Origin: Aselliscus stoliczkanus
Taxonomy: Eukaryota; Chordata; Mammalia; Chiroptera; Hipposideridae
Length of the DNA stretch: 64,000 nucleotides
Reading direction: 5' to 3'
NCBI GenBank assembly: GCA_033961575.1
Contig: CM066739.1
Span: 70,990,559-71,054,558, forward strand
Positions 47,608 through 58,639 of the stretch are shown here, piece after piece (position 1 is the first letter of the stretch; each line of letters opens with the position of its first letter). The notes under the pieces are model-generated. The model did not search any database, was not told where the DNA came from, and saw nothing but the letters and a program-made list of their open reading frames with translations. The position numbers and the translations under genes are program-made.

Positions 47608-48325
47608 AACTCATTATTCAAAAAAAATCCCACATATATGTTCTTTGGTAATTTGGAAAGGTTTTCTTTCAATAGCAACTGTTTTTTGAAAGATGTTCTG
47701 GGTGTTTTTGTCTGGATTTTTATTTGCTGGGTTTCTTAAAATGAGAAATGCCATATATCGTCATACTCAAGAGAAAGACAAAAAGCCTAGGGTGCGAGGT
47801 GGCTTGAAAATGTGGTAGGACCTTTCTACTCTCAACATAGAAACTGTTCTCCCAGTAAACTTCTCTCTCTTGCTTCATCTATTCGTCTTTCCTTTGGGTT
47901 GACATAATAACGTGTCAATCATGAAATCACATGGTCGGCCCAACTGTCTTCCTAAGGAACACACAGGACCCCAGCAGAAAATTCACCTATTTTTCCAGGA
48001 GTACCATCCTAATAAGCTTTCATTAGTCAGTGCTCTAGCTCTTGGCAACATCACTGACAAAACATTTTTCTGGTGGAGAAAAAGAAGGAAAAGTTCAAAT
48101 CACTGTTATCAGTGAAGCTGAATATCGTGGCTTTTCTCCCTTAGGAGTTGGGGTGAAGTCCTTCTCTGGCACTTTATTTCGAATTTGAGCACCCCACCTC
48201 TCTTAAATACTGACAAATTTATTTTTTTATAAAAGAGTGTTAATTTCTTTAAGCCAGCCAGTCAGTTAAGAATATTTGTGGAGCCCCCTCTGCCTGTAAA
48301 ATGTTATTTTAGTTATCTGTGATTT
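47608..48325. other. No gene seen
   Basis: Unassigned sequence. Short plus-strand frame at 47912-48115 unsupported. Confidence 0.35.
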
Positions 48326-48340
48326 AAGAACTCAGAGCTG

Positions 48341-48453
48341 GGCCGGCCAAGTGGTGCATTGGTTAAGAGCTGGCTTGGGACGCCAGCGGCCCCGGTTCAG
48401 ATCCCACATATGAGGGCCAGTGACACTGCCCTCAAAAAAAAATAAAAATAAAA
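48341..48453 (+). mobile_element. Short tRNA-derived SINE (bat-type head)
   Basis: Head ggccggccaagtggtgcatt, B box gttcagatccc, terminus gacactgccctc and an A-rich tail. A perfect 15-bp target-site duplication, aagaactcagagctg, lies at 48326-48340 and 48454-48468. Its tgcattgg / gacgccagc variants match the long SINE at 29204. Confidence 0.94.
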
Positions 48454-48469
48454 AAGAACTCAGAGCTGC

Positions 48470-49366
48470 ATTCCTGCCATTGTTCCATGGTGAACCCTCT
48501 AACGGCAATAAAAAGGGAAATCTCGTCTCCCTCCTTGTAGCCCCAGACCAAGAAAATTGCAGCTAGAGGTCAAAGGGGCAAACTAAATGTCACTCTGACC
48601 CAAAGGTTTGGCAAGAATGTAAAAATTCCATTATGAATAAAACAAGGGGGCAAGAAAAATCATGGCAGTCATGGCAAACTGCTAGGTACACTGCTGGGCT
48701 GATTATGTTTTCATACACAGGAAGTAGAGAGGATCTGTTCAGTTGAATTCCAGACTGGAAGCAAAGAGCCAAGCTGACCTATTCAGTCTTTATAGCTCTG
48801 AGGTGGTGAGTAATTAGGGTACAGAAAACAATGGAACAAATACAAAAAAAAAAAAAAATGTAAATGAGAATAAACATAACCAAAGAAAAACATTTGTAAT
48901 ATATTTAAACTCAGAGGGTTTAACTTTGACTTAGAAGGCTTTAAAAGAACTGGTTCCAAATCAGGCTGGGAGGGTTGTTTATTTTGTCTTGCTCAAGTCA
49001 GAGCTAATGAGCCTAATGACTTTAAATGTTCCTAAATTATTCCCCAGACTTGGTTGGGTTTTATATTTGGGCAGTAGTTTAAACAGCAAACACTGATTTA
49101 TTTTGCATTCAAGCAACCCAACTCTCAACTTGCCAGCTTCATGGCCCCCCTATCAGTACAGTGAGTGTTGAAATTCGTATTTCCATCTCTAAAATATTTT
49201 AAGCTTATAACATCCTTACTAAATTACTAAAGTACAGTTTCAGGGTAAATTTTACTGGCTTCTTTATCCATTTCTTTCTTTCTTTTTTTATTTACTTGTT
49301 TTTTTCTTAAGACTAGGCAGCATCCCTCTGATGACCAGAATATTCAACTGACTGGAATGCCTCCTT
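48470..49366. other. No gene seen
   Basis: Unassigned AT-rich DNA with an A run at about 48844-48859 and a pyrimidine-rich patch at 49265-49310. Confidence 0.35.
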
Positions 49367-49374
49367 CTCTAGAA

Positions 49375-49583
49375 CAGTGCTGTCCACTGGAACTTCCTGC
49401 ATTGGATAAGCATATTTTGTATCTGTATTGTCCAATACTGTAGCCACATATGACTAAAGCACACTTGATATATGGCCAGTGTGTCTAAGGAATCAGCTTT
49501 TTATTTAATCATTTCGATTACTGTAAATTTGATTTTAAAGAGTCAGATGCGACTAATGGCTACTGTATTTTTGGACAGTGCTG
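49375..49583 (+). mobile_element. MER5A (hAT-Charlie nonautonomous DNA transposon)
   Basis: Starts cagtgctgtccactggaact and ends ttggacagtgctg, with the internal gtccaatactgtagccacat typical of MER5A. A perfect 8-bp target-site duplication, ctctagaa (49367-49374 and 49584-49591), is the hAT signature and is remarkably preserved for so old an element. Confidence 0.93.
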
Positions 49584-49780
49584 CTCTAGAATAACAAAAA
49601 AGGTACTGTCTATTATTAGCCTATAAACAAACATTGCCTTTGTGTGTGAATGTGTCTGCAAAACACAGTGGCTCTTTCCACAGTGCAAGCAGAAGAAACT
49701 GGTCTTTTTTTATATGGCTTGTGGTAGGCCATCGGCAGTCCTGCTGTGAAACTGTTGACAAAGTAAGAAAGAGTATTAAT

Positions 49781-50209
49781 TTCCTAGGGCTGCTATACCA
49801 AAACCTGGGTAGCTTGCAACAAGAGAACTGTGTTGCCTCACAGTTTTGGAGGTTAAAAGTCTAAAATCAAGACGCCGGCAGGGCCATGCACTCTCTGATA
49901 GCTCTAAAGGAGAACCCTCTCTGGTCTCTCCTAGCTTCTGGTGGTCACCAGCAATCCTTGGTGTCCTATGACACATAAACTCATCACTCAAGTTACATGG
50001 CTGTCTTCTCCCTCTGTGACTGTCTCTGTGTCCAAATTTCCCCTTTGTATAAGGACGCTAGTCATATTGGGTTAGGCCTACCCTAATGACTTCATTTTAA
50101 TTTGATTTTCTCTGTAAAGACCCAATTTCTAAGCAAAGTCATATTCTTGAGGTCCCAGAGGTGAGGACGTCAATATATCGTCTTTGGAGGGACACAATTC
50201 AACACGTCA
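49781..50209 (-). mobile_element. MaLR-type LTR (MLT1-like), minus strand
   Basis: Reverse complement of an MLT1-like LTR: attaatttcctagggctgct at the left, cgctagtcatattgggttag in the middle, gagggacacaattcaac at the right. Related to the LTR at 34970 but a separate insertion, apparently solo. Confidence 0.78.
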
Positions 50210-52700
50210 TATTCAGTATAGCAATCATTTCCTTGTGTGGAAATAGGCAGATCCCTGAAGACTGACAATCCTTCTGACCAGACCAGCGGCTCTGGTCTGG
50301 CCTGCACAACCTTGCTTTCAGAACTTCACAGCCTCTCGGAAGTTGAGATGATGGAAGCCATTCCTTTGAAAAAAAAAAAAAGCATGCTTGCCCTTCACTC
50401 TTTTTGCCTCTCGCCCAGCTCCCTCTTTAGGTGAGTCTGAAGTATCTACTGTTTCATTTTGTCAAGCAGCATCCACTACTGGATGTGGCATTTCACCCAC
50501 TTGTCAACATGATGTCCCAGCCAAGGCAGAAGAGGACAGGTCTCCCCCAGATTAAGTGTGATCTCGGTAGCAGCTCAGAGAAAGCCATAGCCCTTGATGC
50601 ACTGGGGGGGGGGGGACTGCTTTCTGGTAAAGCTGGAGACCTGAGACCAATAGAAAGGCTGAGCAGGGTGTCCCCAAGATCCAGGAAATATAGGAGAAAT
50701 GCCAGGTGTCACAAGGAACCTATTGGACCCTGACCTGCCTCTATGGGCAGCCTCTGCTCTGATGGGTAAATGTTGGCACCACACTGTTGTTAAATGCTGT
50801 TACTAGCATCCCTGCATGCAGGCCACCTACTTGCTCGCTGTAGGCATCTGAGTTTGCCACCTCTGCACCTCACCCATAGGTGCCCAGGTGACGTTCCTGT
50901 CTAGAAGTTCCTGCCCCCTACCTCTCAACCTAGTTGGCTTGTTGTCGGTATCCTTATGTAACCTTTAGAACATGCCTTCGTTACAGCCCCATTACCATGG
51001 AGAGACAAACAGCTTCTGTGCTCAGCATCTCAGTTTATTCAGCTCTCAAATGCCCTGCATTGCTCGTTGTCCATTTGTAGGATGTCTTCACCCCGCCACA
51101 CAACACCCCTCTGCTCCCTTCTCTGGGTCTCCACCCACCCCATGGTTGCTGAGTATTTCTGGGTTTGAATACTAAATTTTGGGGTAGTCTTTCTTTACCA
51201 AAAATGTAGGCAAAATAAAGCAAGAGGAGGAAAGCTTTCTTTCAGCAAAAATTCCATACATTAAAAGGTTACTATCACTTTCCTAATGAAACTTTAATAA
51301 TCAGCAGATAGGAAAGAAAATCAGAAGCATCATTTTTCTGTCCAATTTTCAAAGTGTTGCTGCGTCAGGGAAGAAAATATTTCTAAAGTACCGGGATCTC
51401 CATCTTAACAACAGACTCCTGGGGTGGCCAGAATGTGGCTGCATTTCAAAATAATAATCATTATAATAATCATTTGGTTCAGAATGCTGCTTAAAGGAAA
51501 TAAAAAGGCATAAAATCTCAATCATCCAATATGGTTTGTATTAGAATAAATTGATTACCCCAAACCTAACGTGATCAGAGTGCTGCCAAGAGGCTGGCAA
51601 GCAACAGCTGTTGACATGGACCAGATCCTAATCAGATATTTGTAACAAGTGATTATTTAATAACCACTCACTTTTATCTTTGCTCCTTCAGCCAAATGGA
51701 GGAGGACCCGAAAGAGAAGAACCCTCAGAGGGAATAAAAAGAGTTCCAAACTAATCTTTTTTCTCTTTGTGAACACAAGAAAATGTGTCCATACGCAAAG
51801 AAAAATTCAGTGCTATCAGTCACACCCTGCACAGCAAAAATTAAGTCGCTCTTTTCCACCCTGAAACTTTTAAAGAGCAGTTGACTTACTGAAGTGATCC
51901 TGAGTGGGAATATTGGATGAGGAGGTTTGGTGTCGTGGTGCTTTTCCTAAAAACTCTTCTTTTCCCTTGTAACATGTATAAAAGTATAAAATAACAAGAC
52001 AAAACATCAATTTTTTAAAAATGTTCCTTTCTTTCTTGGTTGTACTTTACTGAATGATGAATACAGTTCATCGATCTTGTGAATTTCCAAAAGCAAACTT
52101 TTAATCAACTACACTGAATAATGATAAGCATAGCAAATTTAAAGAGAAAACTTGGAACCTGTTCATGGTTTACCAATAGACAATAAACTAACAAAAAATA
52201 GCAGTAGACTCGAACAAAAAAAAAGCAGCATTTTTTTTACTTTGCGTATCACCTAAGGAATCTCTCGCCTCATTCCTTCCTAGACCAATTTTAGTAAAAA
52301 TGTTCGAAATTAGTTTGACTTTCTAATCTTTTACATTCCTCACAAGACAGCCCTCAACTTTCCCAGGTACCATCCTGACATTCCATGAGAAAAATATCTT
52401 TCATAACTGTCTAAAAATATGATAGCACTGTCAAAGCTATATGGAACAAGTTATATAAATCTTGAAATACAAGTCAATATCATTTGTTCTCTTAATGGTG
52501 TAAGTTTTCAGCAAAACAGGTCATACAAACCAAGAAAAACTACAAATGCCATTTGATACGGAGTCGGGACATGACCCTGCCCAATTAGTTGTGCAAAGTC
52601 ACCAATGAGAGCATCCGTAATATTACAGCAGTTCAACAGCCACTGCTTTTGAATTGAACTCAGCGTGAGGTATTGATGCAGACAGTTCCCACCCCCTGTA
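50210..52700. other. No supported exon; unassigned DNA
   Basis: Several short frames, none with paired splice sites. A G run (ggggggggggga) lies at about 50605-50616. This is downstream of exon C and would be intron or 3' territory of the minus-strand gene. Confidence 0.35.
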
Positions 52701-52705
52701 CTTAC

Positions 52706-52799
52706 CTCTGTCCTGGGGAGTGCTGAGAGCAGAGTCTGCTATATCTCCCCACTTTTGCATGTTTTTCTGGAAGGCCTGTGCTGGGATAGGGACCTCCAG
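52706..52799 (-). CDS. Coding exon C of the same minus-strand gene
   Basis: A 94-bp block lies between a pyrimidine-rich acceptor (CCTCTCTCTTTGACCCCAG, AG opposite 52800-52801) and a consensus donor (CAGAG|GTAAGTA, GT opposite 52704-52705). Read in phase 0, as required after exon B, it is open for 31 codons plus one base, beginning LEVPIPAQAFQKNMQKW and ending STPQDR. One alternative frame stops inside the exon. A longer unspliced ATG frame (52702-52902) covers the same DNA in another frame, but it runs into the donor and its extra upstream part is not needed. The intron between B and C would be about 5.6 kb and holds a SINE pair, an L1 piece, L2 and a MITE. The next exon, starting in phase 1, was not found with confidence. 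Confidence 0.66.
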
Positions 52800-53251
52800 C
52801 TGGGGTCAAAGAGAGAGGCTCTGAGAAGGATGCTGAGGAAAGCTTTTCAGGGATCTCTGGCGTTCCCTGGGAAAAGCCCAGGTGGAGAAAATTGCTCGGC
52901 ATCTTAGGTCACTCAGATGTTCCTAATCCTCCAGCATTTTGCCCTTCGATGCAAATGAAAGAAAGCCTTGCTAGGATGTTATCTCAGTTCAGCTCCTACC
53001 TTCCGTGGCCTCTGTGAGCTGGGAAGCAGAAGTGACCAGGACTCCTTGTCAATGAGGCTGTGAGGACCCTCTGGTGTGTACCCCACATTAGCAGACATCT
53101 CAGCCAAGATAGGTTACTTGGGAGGGAGAAGAACTCTGTTTCCTCGTCTTGCCATGGAGGTTCCCTTCCCTCAAAACCTGACTTCTAATTAATCCCCTTG
53201 ACCCAATTAATTCATCTTACTTTAGAGGTTATAGTTTCATAATGATGACAT

Positions 53252-53279
53252 GAACACACACACATACGTGTGTGTGCAT

Positions 53280-53320
<41 letters not shown>
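53252..53320 (+). repeat. (CA)n microsatellite
   Basis: About 20 uninterrupted CA units plus flanking CA-rich text. Lies in the presumed intron between exons B and C. Confidence 0.98.
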
Positions 53321-53454
53321 ACACACTCTCTCTACAGTGTCAAATGCCATGTCTGCCATTACTGGGTATGTGATCATAGGAAATCAGTTAAGGTTTGAGG
53401 CCTCAATGTTCTCAACTGCAGTGTGGGTATTTGAGTATATTGTTTTTTGATCAT

Positions 53455-53560
53455 TCATTTACTGAGCGTTTATTTCATGCCCAGGCACTGGGAATCAGGG
53501 ATGGCTTTTATAAGCTCCTCTTTCCTTGAGAAACTGATAGTGTACTGGGATTATTACCAG
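53455..53560 (+). mobile_element. L2 3'-end fragment
   Basis: Reads ttcatttactgagcgtttat, then catgcccaggcactgggaat, then cttgagaaactgatagtgta, as at the L2 3' end. Confidence 0.55.
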
Positions 53561-53584
53561 AGTGTCCCTATTTCTTTCCCATGC

Positions 53585-54110
53585 TTTCATTCCATAAATA
53601 TTTGATGAGTTCATACTATATTCCAAGTTCATACTATATTCTAGGCACCACAGCGGGGAAAAAGAGAAGGAGGAGGAGGAAGGGGGTGAAAGAGACAAAA
53701 TTCTATAACCTCACGGAATTTATTGGGGAGAGACAGTTTATAAGAAAAAGAAGAACTAAAATATAGCGCAGACAACGAATGCTGATAATATAGATTGTAT
53801 CGAGAACTAAAGGAGCTGTGGGGGATGAGGACATGCAATTACCTGGCAAGATTATCCCTGGCAGAGAGCTAAGCACATGTAAAACCCCAAAACAAGGTTA
53901 CCTGGCACCTTTGAGGAACAGCAAGGAGGCGAGAGGCCAGAACAGAATGAAGGTGAGGACAGAAGATGAGGTTGGGAACATGATGCAATCAGCTCCTGAA
54001 GGCTCTTGCCAGGACTTTGGACTCTTACTTTAAGGTAGAAGGGCGTCCACTGGAGATTCTGAGCAGAGGAAAGGCAAGCCCAGAACCTAGTTAGGAGATG
54101 ACTAAAAATC
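53585..54110 (+). mobile_element. L2 fragment
   Basis: Starts ttcattccataaatatttga with a short internal tandem duplication. It continues with aattctataacctcacgga, then caggactttggactcttact, tccactggagattctgagca and agaggaaagg, in L2 order. Confidence 0.6.
53608..53642 (+). repeat. 17-18-bp tandem duplication inside L2
   Basis: Two adjacent copies of agttcatactatattc at 53608 and 53626. Confidence 0.85.
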
Positions 54111-54289
54111 CATGTATAAGATGGTAGTTCTTTGGACCGTGATGGACCGTAGAGGTGGAAAGAAATGGTGGGATGTTTTATATGTTAGTGTCCTGGGAAC
54201 TCTTGGTACCCTGTGCATACTTCCATGGTATCAGTGAGCAAATTGTACTGGGAACTTGCTCTGATTATCAGGACCGAGAGCTACGCAAG

Positions 54290-54365
54290 GGCAGTGACTC
54301 TGTCTCTCCTTTTTGTGCCTCAGCAGAATGCCTCCCTGTAGTAGGTGCTTAATAAACACTATCTG
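54290..54365 (+). mobile_element. L2/MIR 3'-end fragment
   Basis: Contains gggcagtgactctgtctctc and gtagtaggtgcttaataaac, the familiar terminal phrase. Confidence 0.5.
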
Positions 54366-54800
54366 AAAAATGAGTGGACCTAGAACAGAATAGAGAGCTC
54401 AGAAATAGACCCAAACAAATATAGTCACCTGATCTTTGAAAAAGGAGCAAAGGTAATTCAGCCAAGAAAGGGTAGTCTTTTCAACAAAGGCTGATGGAAC
54501 AATAGGACGTTTGTATGCAAAAAAAAAAAATCTATACACCTTATGCCTTTCACAAAAATAAATTAACTCAAACTGGATCATAGATCTAAAGATAAAACAC
54601 AGTACTATATGGAATTTCTAGAAGAAAGCACAGAACGACAGCTATGTGCCTTTGGGTTTGGGATGAATTTTTAGATACAACACCAGAAGCATGATCCATG
54701 GAAGAAAAATGTGTGAAGTTCAACTTCATTAAAATTAAAAACTTCTACTCTGCCAAAAATATCATTCCATAATGACAAAAATAAAATTAAAAAGTCTGAT
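54366..54800 (+). mobile_element. L1 ORF2 fragment
   Basis: Readable ORF2 order: tggacctagaacagaataga, aggctgatggaacaatagga, caaactggatcatagatcta, tgcctttgggtttgggatga, attaaaaacttctactctgc. Non-coding remnant in the presumed intron. Confidence 0.78.
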
Positions 54801-55390
54801 AGAGAAACAGAAGCGGCTATCAAATGAGGAATGGCAAAAAACACCCCCTCTGAGCACAGAAGTTCTCAAGGGAGAAATCTTCCCCTGACCTCAGAATCGC
54901 GAACTTCTTCAAGCCAAAGCACCAGTCCCAGAAAGACATTTGCAGTCATGCTGAGAGCGATGTTGAAAGGAACATTTAAATCAATTCTGCTGCTCTCACT
55001 GGGGCTTCTCCTCTCCCTGCCAGGAGTGAGAAAGGCCCAGAACCTTTAGCCTCCTGTGGGTGATGATTCTTAGAATATCCTGTGATGCCCCCTCTTGGGA
55101 TTTGCAAGGTGTCACAAGAGTGGGGCCAACTGGAATACTCGCTCCGGTTCCAAGTCACCCCCTCTTATCTGGGGTGTGGGAGGACACAGAGCAATATTAA
55201 CTCTCATTTGCAGGAAATGGAAGTCGGTGAATATATATTTTTTTCAAGCCTTTAAGTATTAGCATCAAGTCTGGTCAGGAGGTTATTGTGGAGAGAAAAA
55301 CATGGTTTCTAGAACATATCCATCCACTAATTCAGACACATTTGCTGGACATTTTAAAAGGTTAAAATTATGAATGAAAGAATTTACTTA
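54801..55390. other. No gene seen
   Basis: Unassigned intronic-looking DNA; a small minus frame at 54976-55158 is unsupported. Confidence 0.35.
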
Positions 55391-55395
55391 AAACA

Positions 55396-55600
55396 CAGTG
55401 GATGCCCCCCAAAATGTATACACATTTTAAGAAAGGAAAAAACTGTATTACAATTGTAACACCAATAACAAAAGATGAATCCTAGTACCTTTGACTCCTT
55501 GAGCAACTACAAGAGGTGCTCAAAGTGGTTACCATCAGCTTAATTTTAATACAGTTTTTTCCTTTCTTAAAATGTGTATACATTTGTGGGGCACCCTCTA
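55396..55600. mobile_element. MITE copy 2, mariner-type (longest copy)
   Basis: Left terminus cagtggatgccccccaaaat then gtatacacattttaagaaag; right terminus (reverse complement) tagagggtgccccacaaatg. The 3' side is flanked by TA (55601-55602); the 5' TA appears mutated to CA. At 205 bp it keeps internal sequence (ttgagcaactacaagaggtg) missing from the other two copies. Confidence 0.8.
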
Positions 55601-55604
55601 TAGT

Positions 55605-56265
55605 TTTATTCTATAGTTTTACTACCTCCAAACACATAAGACAACCTCCATGATCTGTGTCAGTCAGGGTCCAATCAACAGACACCAGTTATTTACACAG
55701 AGTGAATTTAATCAAGAATTGTTCATTAGGCATTGAAGAACTGAAAGAGAAACCAAAAAAAGAATCCGAAGCTTTCACAGAGGCTGCAACTGCAGCCGCC
55801 ACCATGCTTCAGGCCAGAGGCACAAGGGAAGAGGTGGAAATTATTAAAATGAAAGAGACTGGAGGAAAGCCTCACTAGTGCTGGTCCTCGAAGGGAGCAT
55901 AAGGAGGCTGATGAGTGTTGGGGAAATTGTAAACCGAATCCAGATGCTGCTACTGAAATAGACTGCCACTGCCAAAGTGAAGAAGTGAGGCTAAGGGTGA
56001 TACTGAGAGGAAGCAAAGAAGTAGGACCTAGTCCCTTCCTCCTCCAATTCTCCTATGTCCCTCTAGCACCTGTTACTAGGAAAGCCTATCAGGGGATCAG
56101 ATGGCGAAGCAGAAATATGGCTTATAGCATGCCAGCAGGAGCATCAGAAAGCCAGTGTAGAAGGTAGGTTTGAAGTTGAAAGAAAAATTACTTTATAAGT
56201 GGTACTTACACAATATACCCAGTGATGAAAGGGAGGAAATTTTTGTAGGGTGGGGGGACACGGGG
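55605..56265. other. No gene seen
   Basis: Frames in both strands around 55657-56167 overlap and lack splice signals. A possible old LTR texture (tcagtcagggtccaatcaac) lies at about 55660, but I cannot assign it. Confidence 0.35.
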
Positions 56266-56460
56266 AGGGAGCAGCCAGTTGGCTCAGGTGATTGGAGTGC
56301 AAGTTCTTACACTAAGGTTGCTGGTTCAATCCCCACATGGACCACTGAGCTGTGCCCTCCACAACTACATTGAAACAACGACTTGACTTGGAGCTGATGG
56401 GTCCTGGAAAAACATACTGTTTCCCAATAAAAAGTTTTAAATAAATTACTTAAGAAAAAA
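56266..56460 (+). mobile_element. Monomeric tRNA-derived SINE, second family
   Basis: Head cagccagttggctcaggtga with B box gttcaatcccc, then ccctccacaactacattgaa, gacttggagctgatgggtcc and a gtttcccaataaaa end. It is a different SINE family from the bat-type head elements but shares the tail style of the dimeric ones. Target-site duplication not found. Confidence 0.78.
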
Positions 56461-56481
56461 GGATGTTAAAAAATAAACTTT

Positions 56482-56573
56482 GGGCCGGCCGAGTGGCGCG
56501 GTGGTTAAGCGCTGGCTTGGGAAGCCAGCGGCCCCGGTTCGGGACCCACATATAAGGGCCAGTGACACTACCC

Positions 56574-56620
<47 letters not shown>
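56482..56620 (+). mobile_element. Short tRNA-derived SINE with (AAAT)n tail
   Basis: Near-consensus head ggccggccgagtggcgcggt; terminus gacactaccct. The tail has evolved into about 12 AAAT units (56574-56620). A 12-bp target-site duplication, aaaataaacttt, lies at 56470-56481 and 56621-56632. Confidence 0.93.
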
Positions 56621-56622
<2 letters not shown>

Positions 56623-56634
56623 AATAAACTTTAA

Positions 56635-57885
56635 GGTAAATAGGTTAAACATTCCTCCTGAGGCCTACATAACTTTTAAAATTGCCTCGGAAGACCTGTT
56701 CTTTCTTGGTAATGCAGACAGATGGCAATGCGAAGTCCACAAGACATTTTCCCCAATCCAAAATGCATAAGGAGTGGCTATACTAGGTTCTACAGTACTC
56801 ATAAATAAATACATCTATTTACAGAGCCATATAAGGTGATCTTATTAAAAGAGAAAAGAGGAGGCACTGACAAACCTCCTGGCCTTCAATTTCTTGACCT
56901 TTCCGTGATTAGACCCTTGAACTATATGCCATCTTGATTCATCTCAAAGAAAGACTGAACATTAGCTGTACTAGAAGTAAACAGGTAGCAAGCTAGCGGG
57001 AAGAACATGCCTGCCTGTGTGTCATTCTCGTGTGTAATGGGAACTGCTCTGTGGCTTCTGAGACAGAGATTGGTCACGTGGCAATCATCCGTAAGACGTT
57101 CACCCAGTCCCTCCGCCGAAACAGCTGTCGGCAAAGACCTGATTGCTTATGAAGAAGCATTTGATCTTACTCTGTTAAAAAGAAGCCCAAGAGGGGGGCT
57201 CTTAGTACCAGCCAGGGCTAAGGCTGAGAAGTCAGTACATGTCTGTCAATTTCTCACCCTACCACATCCTGATGACAGAGAGAAGGCAACTGTCATCCAG
57301 GTGATAATCATCAACCAGTAATAATAGACTGGGCTCTGTGCTTGAACTGAGAGTACAAAAAGATATTGGACACTTTATTGTGCCCAAAGAGTCCAGGTGA
57401 GGGAGCAGGGATACATGTAAAAATATAACATACGTTACACTGTTGAGATTGAAGTGTTAACCAAATGAGCAGTCACGAAGTCACTCCCAGGAGGAAGTGA
57501 TGACCAAGGAGGGTGGTCAGGGAACACTGCACAGAAAAGATGGTGCGTGCCCTGGGCCTCGGATAATTAGGTTGAACTAGGGATCAGGGATGACTCCAAG
57601 GAGTGGTGAAAAATAGTTTGGAAGAAGGAATAGGAATGGTGGATTAAGGCACAATAAAACCACCTAATTTGGTTGGACTGAATGTTTTTTTTGTAAGGTG
57701 TAGTGAAAAAATGTTTTGAGAGGTTTTTCCTGGCTACTGAAGCCTTAAAAATAAAGCTCATTTCTCCAGTTTTCTTCTTTTTCTAAAAATCTAAAAGACC
57801 ACAATTATATTCTTGATTTTTCTAACAGGGAAAAATAATAAATCTATATTCAGACTGAGCAATTATGGGTTTGGTTCTTTTTTAA
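56635..57885. other. No supported exon in presumed intron
   Basis: Open frames on both strands at about 56922-57321 (104 codons plus strand, 70 minus) lack paired splice sites. The sequence is less AT-rich than its neighbours and I cannot assign it to a repeat. Confidence 0.35.
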
Positions 57886-57889
57886 TTAA

Positions 57890-58075
57890 TCATTCAGCTA
57901 TAGGTTGATCAGTCACTGCTTACTGAAGCTTTCTCCATGCAGGGCACTGTGTTAAGGATTCAAGTTTACGAAGAATTTCAAGATAAGAGCTCTTTGGAGA
58001 GAGCAGGCATGAAAAAAGATACACAATAAAAATTTAAAGCAGTATATAATGAATAGAATATGAGTGGTTCAAGCA
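57890..58075 (+). mobile_element. L2 3' fragment
   Basis: Reads cactgcttactgaagctttc, tgcagggcactgtgttaagg, caagataagagctctttgga in L2 order. Close upstream (plus sense) of exon B. Confidence 0.5.
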
Positions 58076-58429
58076 GCGATGCCTGCTGTGTTTTATAGAC
58101 TGAAATGTAGGTAAAATACTTTTAATAATGGCAGTAATGTGCCCAACCAAAAATTGGAATCCTTAATAGGCCAAGTGTGTGGTTAATAACTCTTCTCTAT
58201 GACTATGTCATGACAATTTACATGAGAAAAAAAAGTGTTTCTCAATATCTCTATTAGGGACAAAAATAATAATTTTTCCTGTTAGGCTGAGTTTATAAAC
58301 ATTTCTTTTTTTCTAAACTCTCTGTTATTATTCTATTGACTTAAAAGGTAGTTTGCTTTTCCAATGACCACTGCACATTCATCATCTGTATTTCACTTGG
58401 TCTTTACTGGCTGTAACCCTCCAACTCAC

Positions 58430-58633
58430 CTTACTGTTACATTTCTCTCCAAAACTCAGTCTGTCTGTCAAGTGGTTAGTCGTCTGTAAAGTAACATGGT
58501 AGGGCTCCCCATCCACTCTTACATTTAAAGAAAATATACGTGGGAATGATTTGGAAAGGTTGGTAGCCTCTGATTTTGGTTTGGTTATCATTGAATCAAA
58601 TTCAAGTAGGTTGTATGTGTGAAGGGACGGAGT
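58430..58633 (-). CDS. Coding exon B of the same minus-strand gene
   Basis: This is a second 204-bp open block (68 codons). The 3' splice site is strong (TCTTTCTTCTCCCAG, AG opposite 58634-58635) and the 5' splice site is near consensus (AAG|GTGAGT, GT opposite 58428-58429). In phase 0 the peptide starts TPSLHTYNLLEFDSM, contains SLNVRVDGEPYHVTLQ, which looks like alternating beta-strand, and ends SFGEKCNSK. No stop occurs in this frame across the whole exon. The equal length and matching phase make it a direct continuation of exon A (59761-59964). I do not recognise the family. Of the three exons this has the most protein-like composition and the cleanest splice sites. A decayed retrocopy is unlikely because introns are implied on both sides. 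Confidence 0.75.
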
Positions 58634-58639
58634 CTGGGA

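Noticed and set aside
51870..51910. Minus-strand donor-like CTTCA|GTAAGT with acceptor-like CCCACTCAG ten bases upstream
   Set aside because: Would give a 10-bp microexon; without transcript support this is most likely chance.
52702..52902. 66-codon ATG frame covering exon C
   Set aside because: It is in a different frame from that required by exons A and B and is interrupted by the exon's own splice sites.
56482..56550. tRNA gene-like sequence with A and B boxes
   Set aside because: It is the head of a SINE with A-rich tail and target-site duplication; no intact cloverleaf. The same applies to all other SINE heads here.
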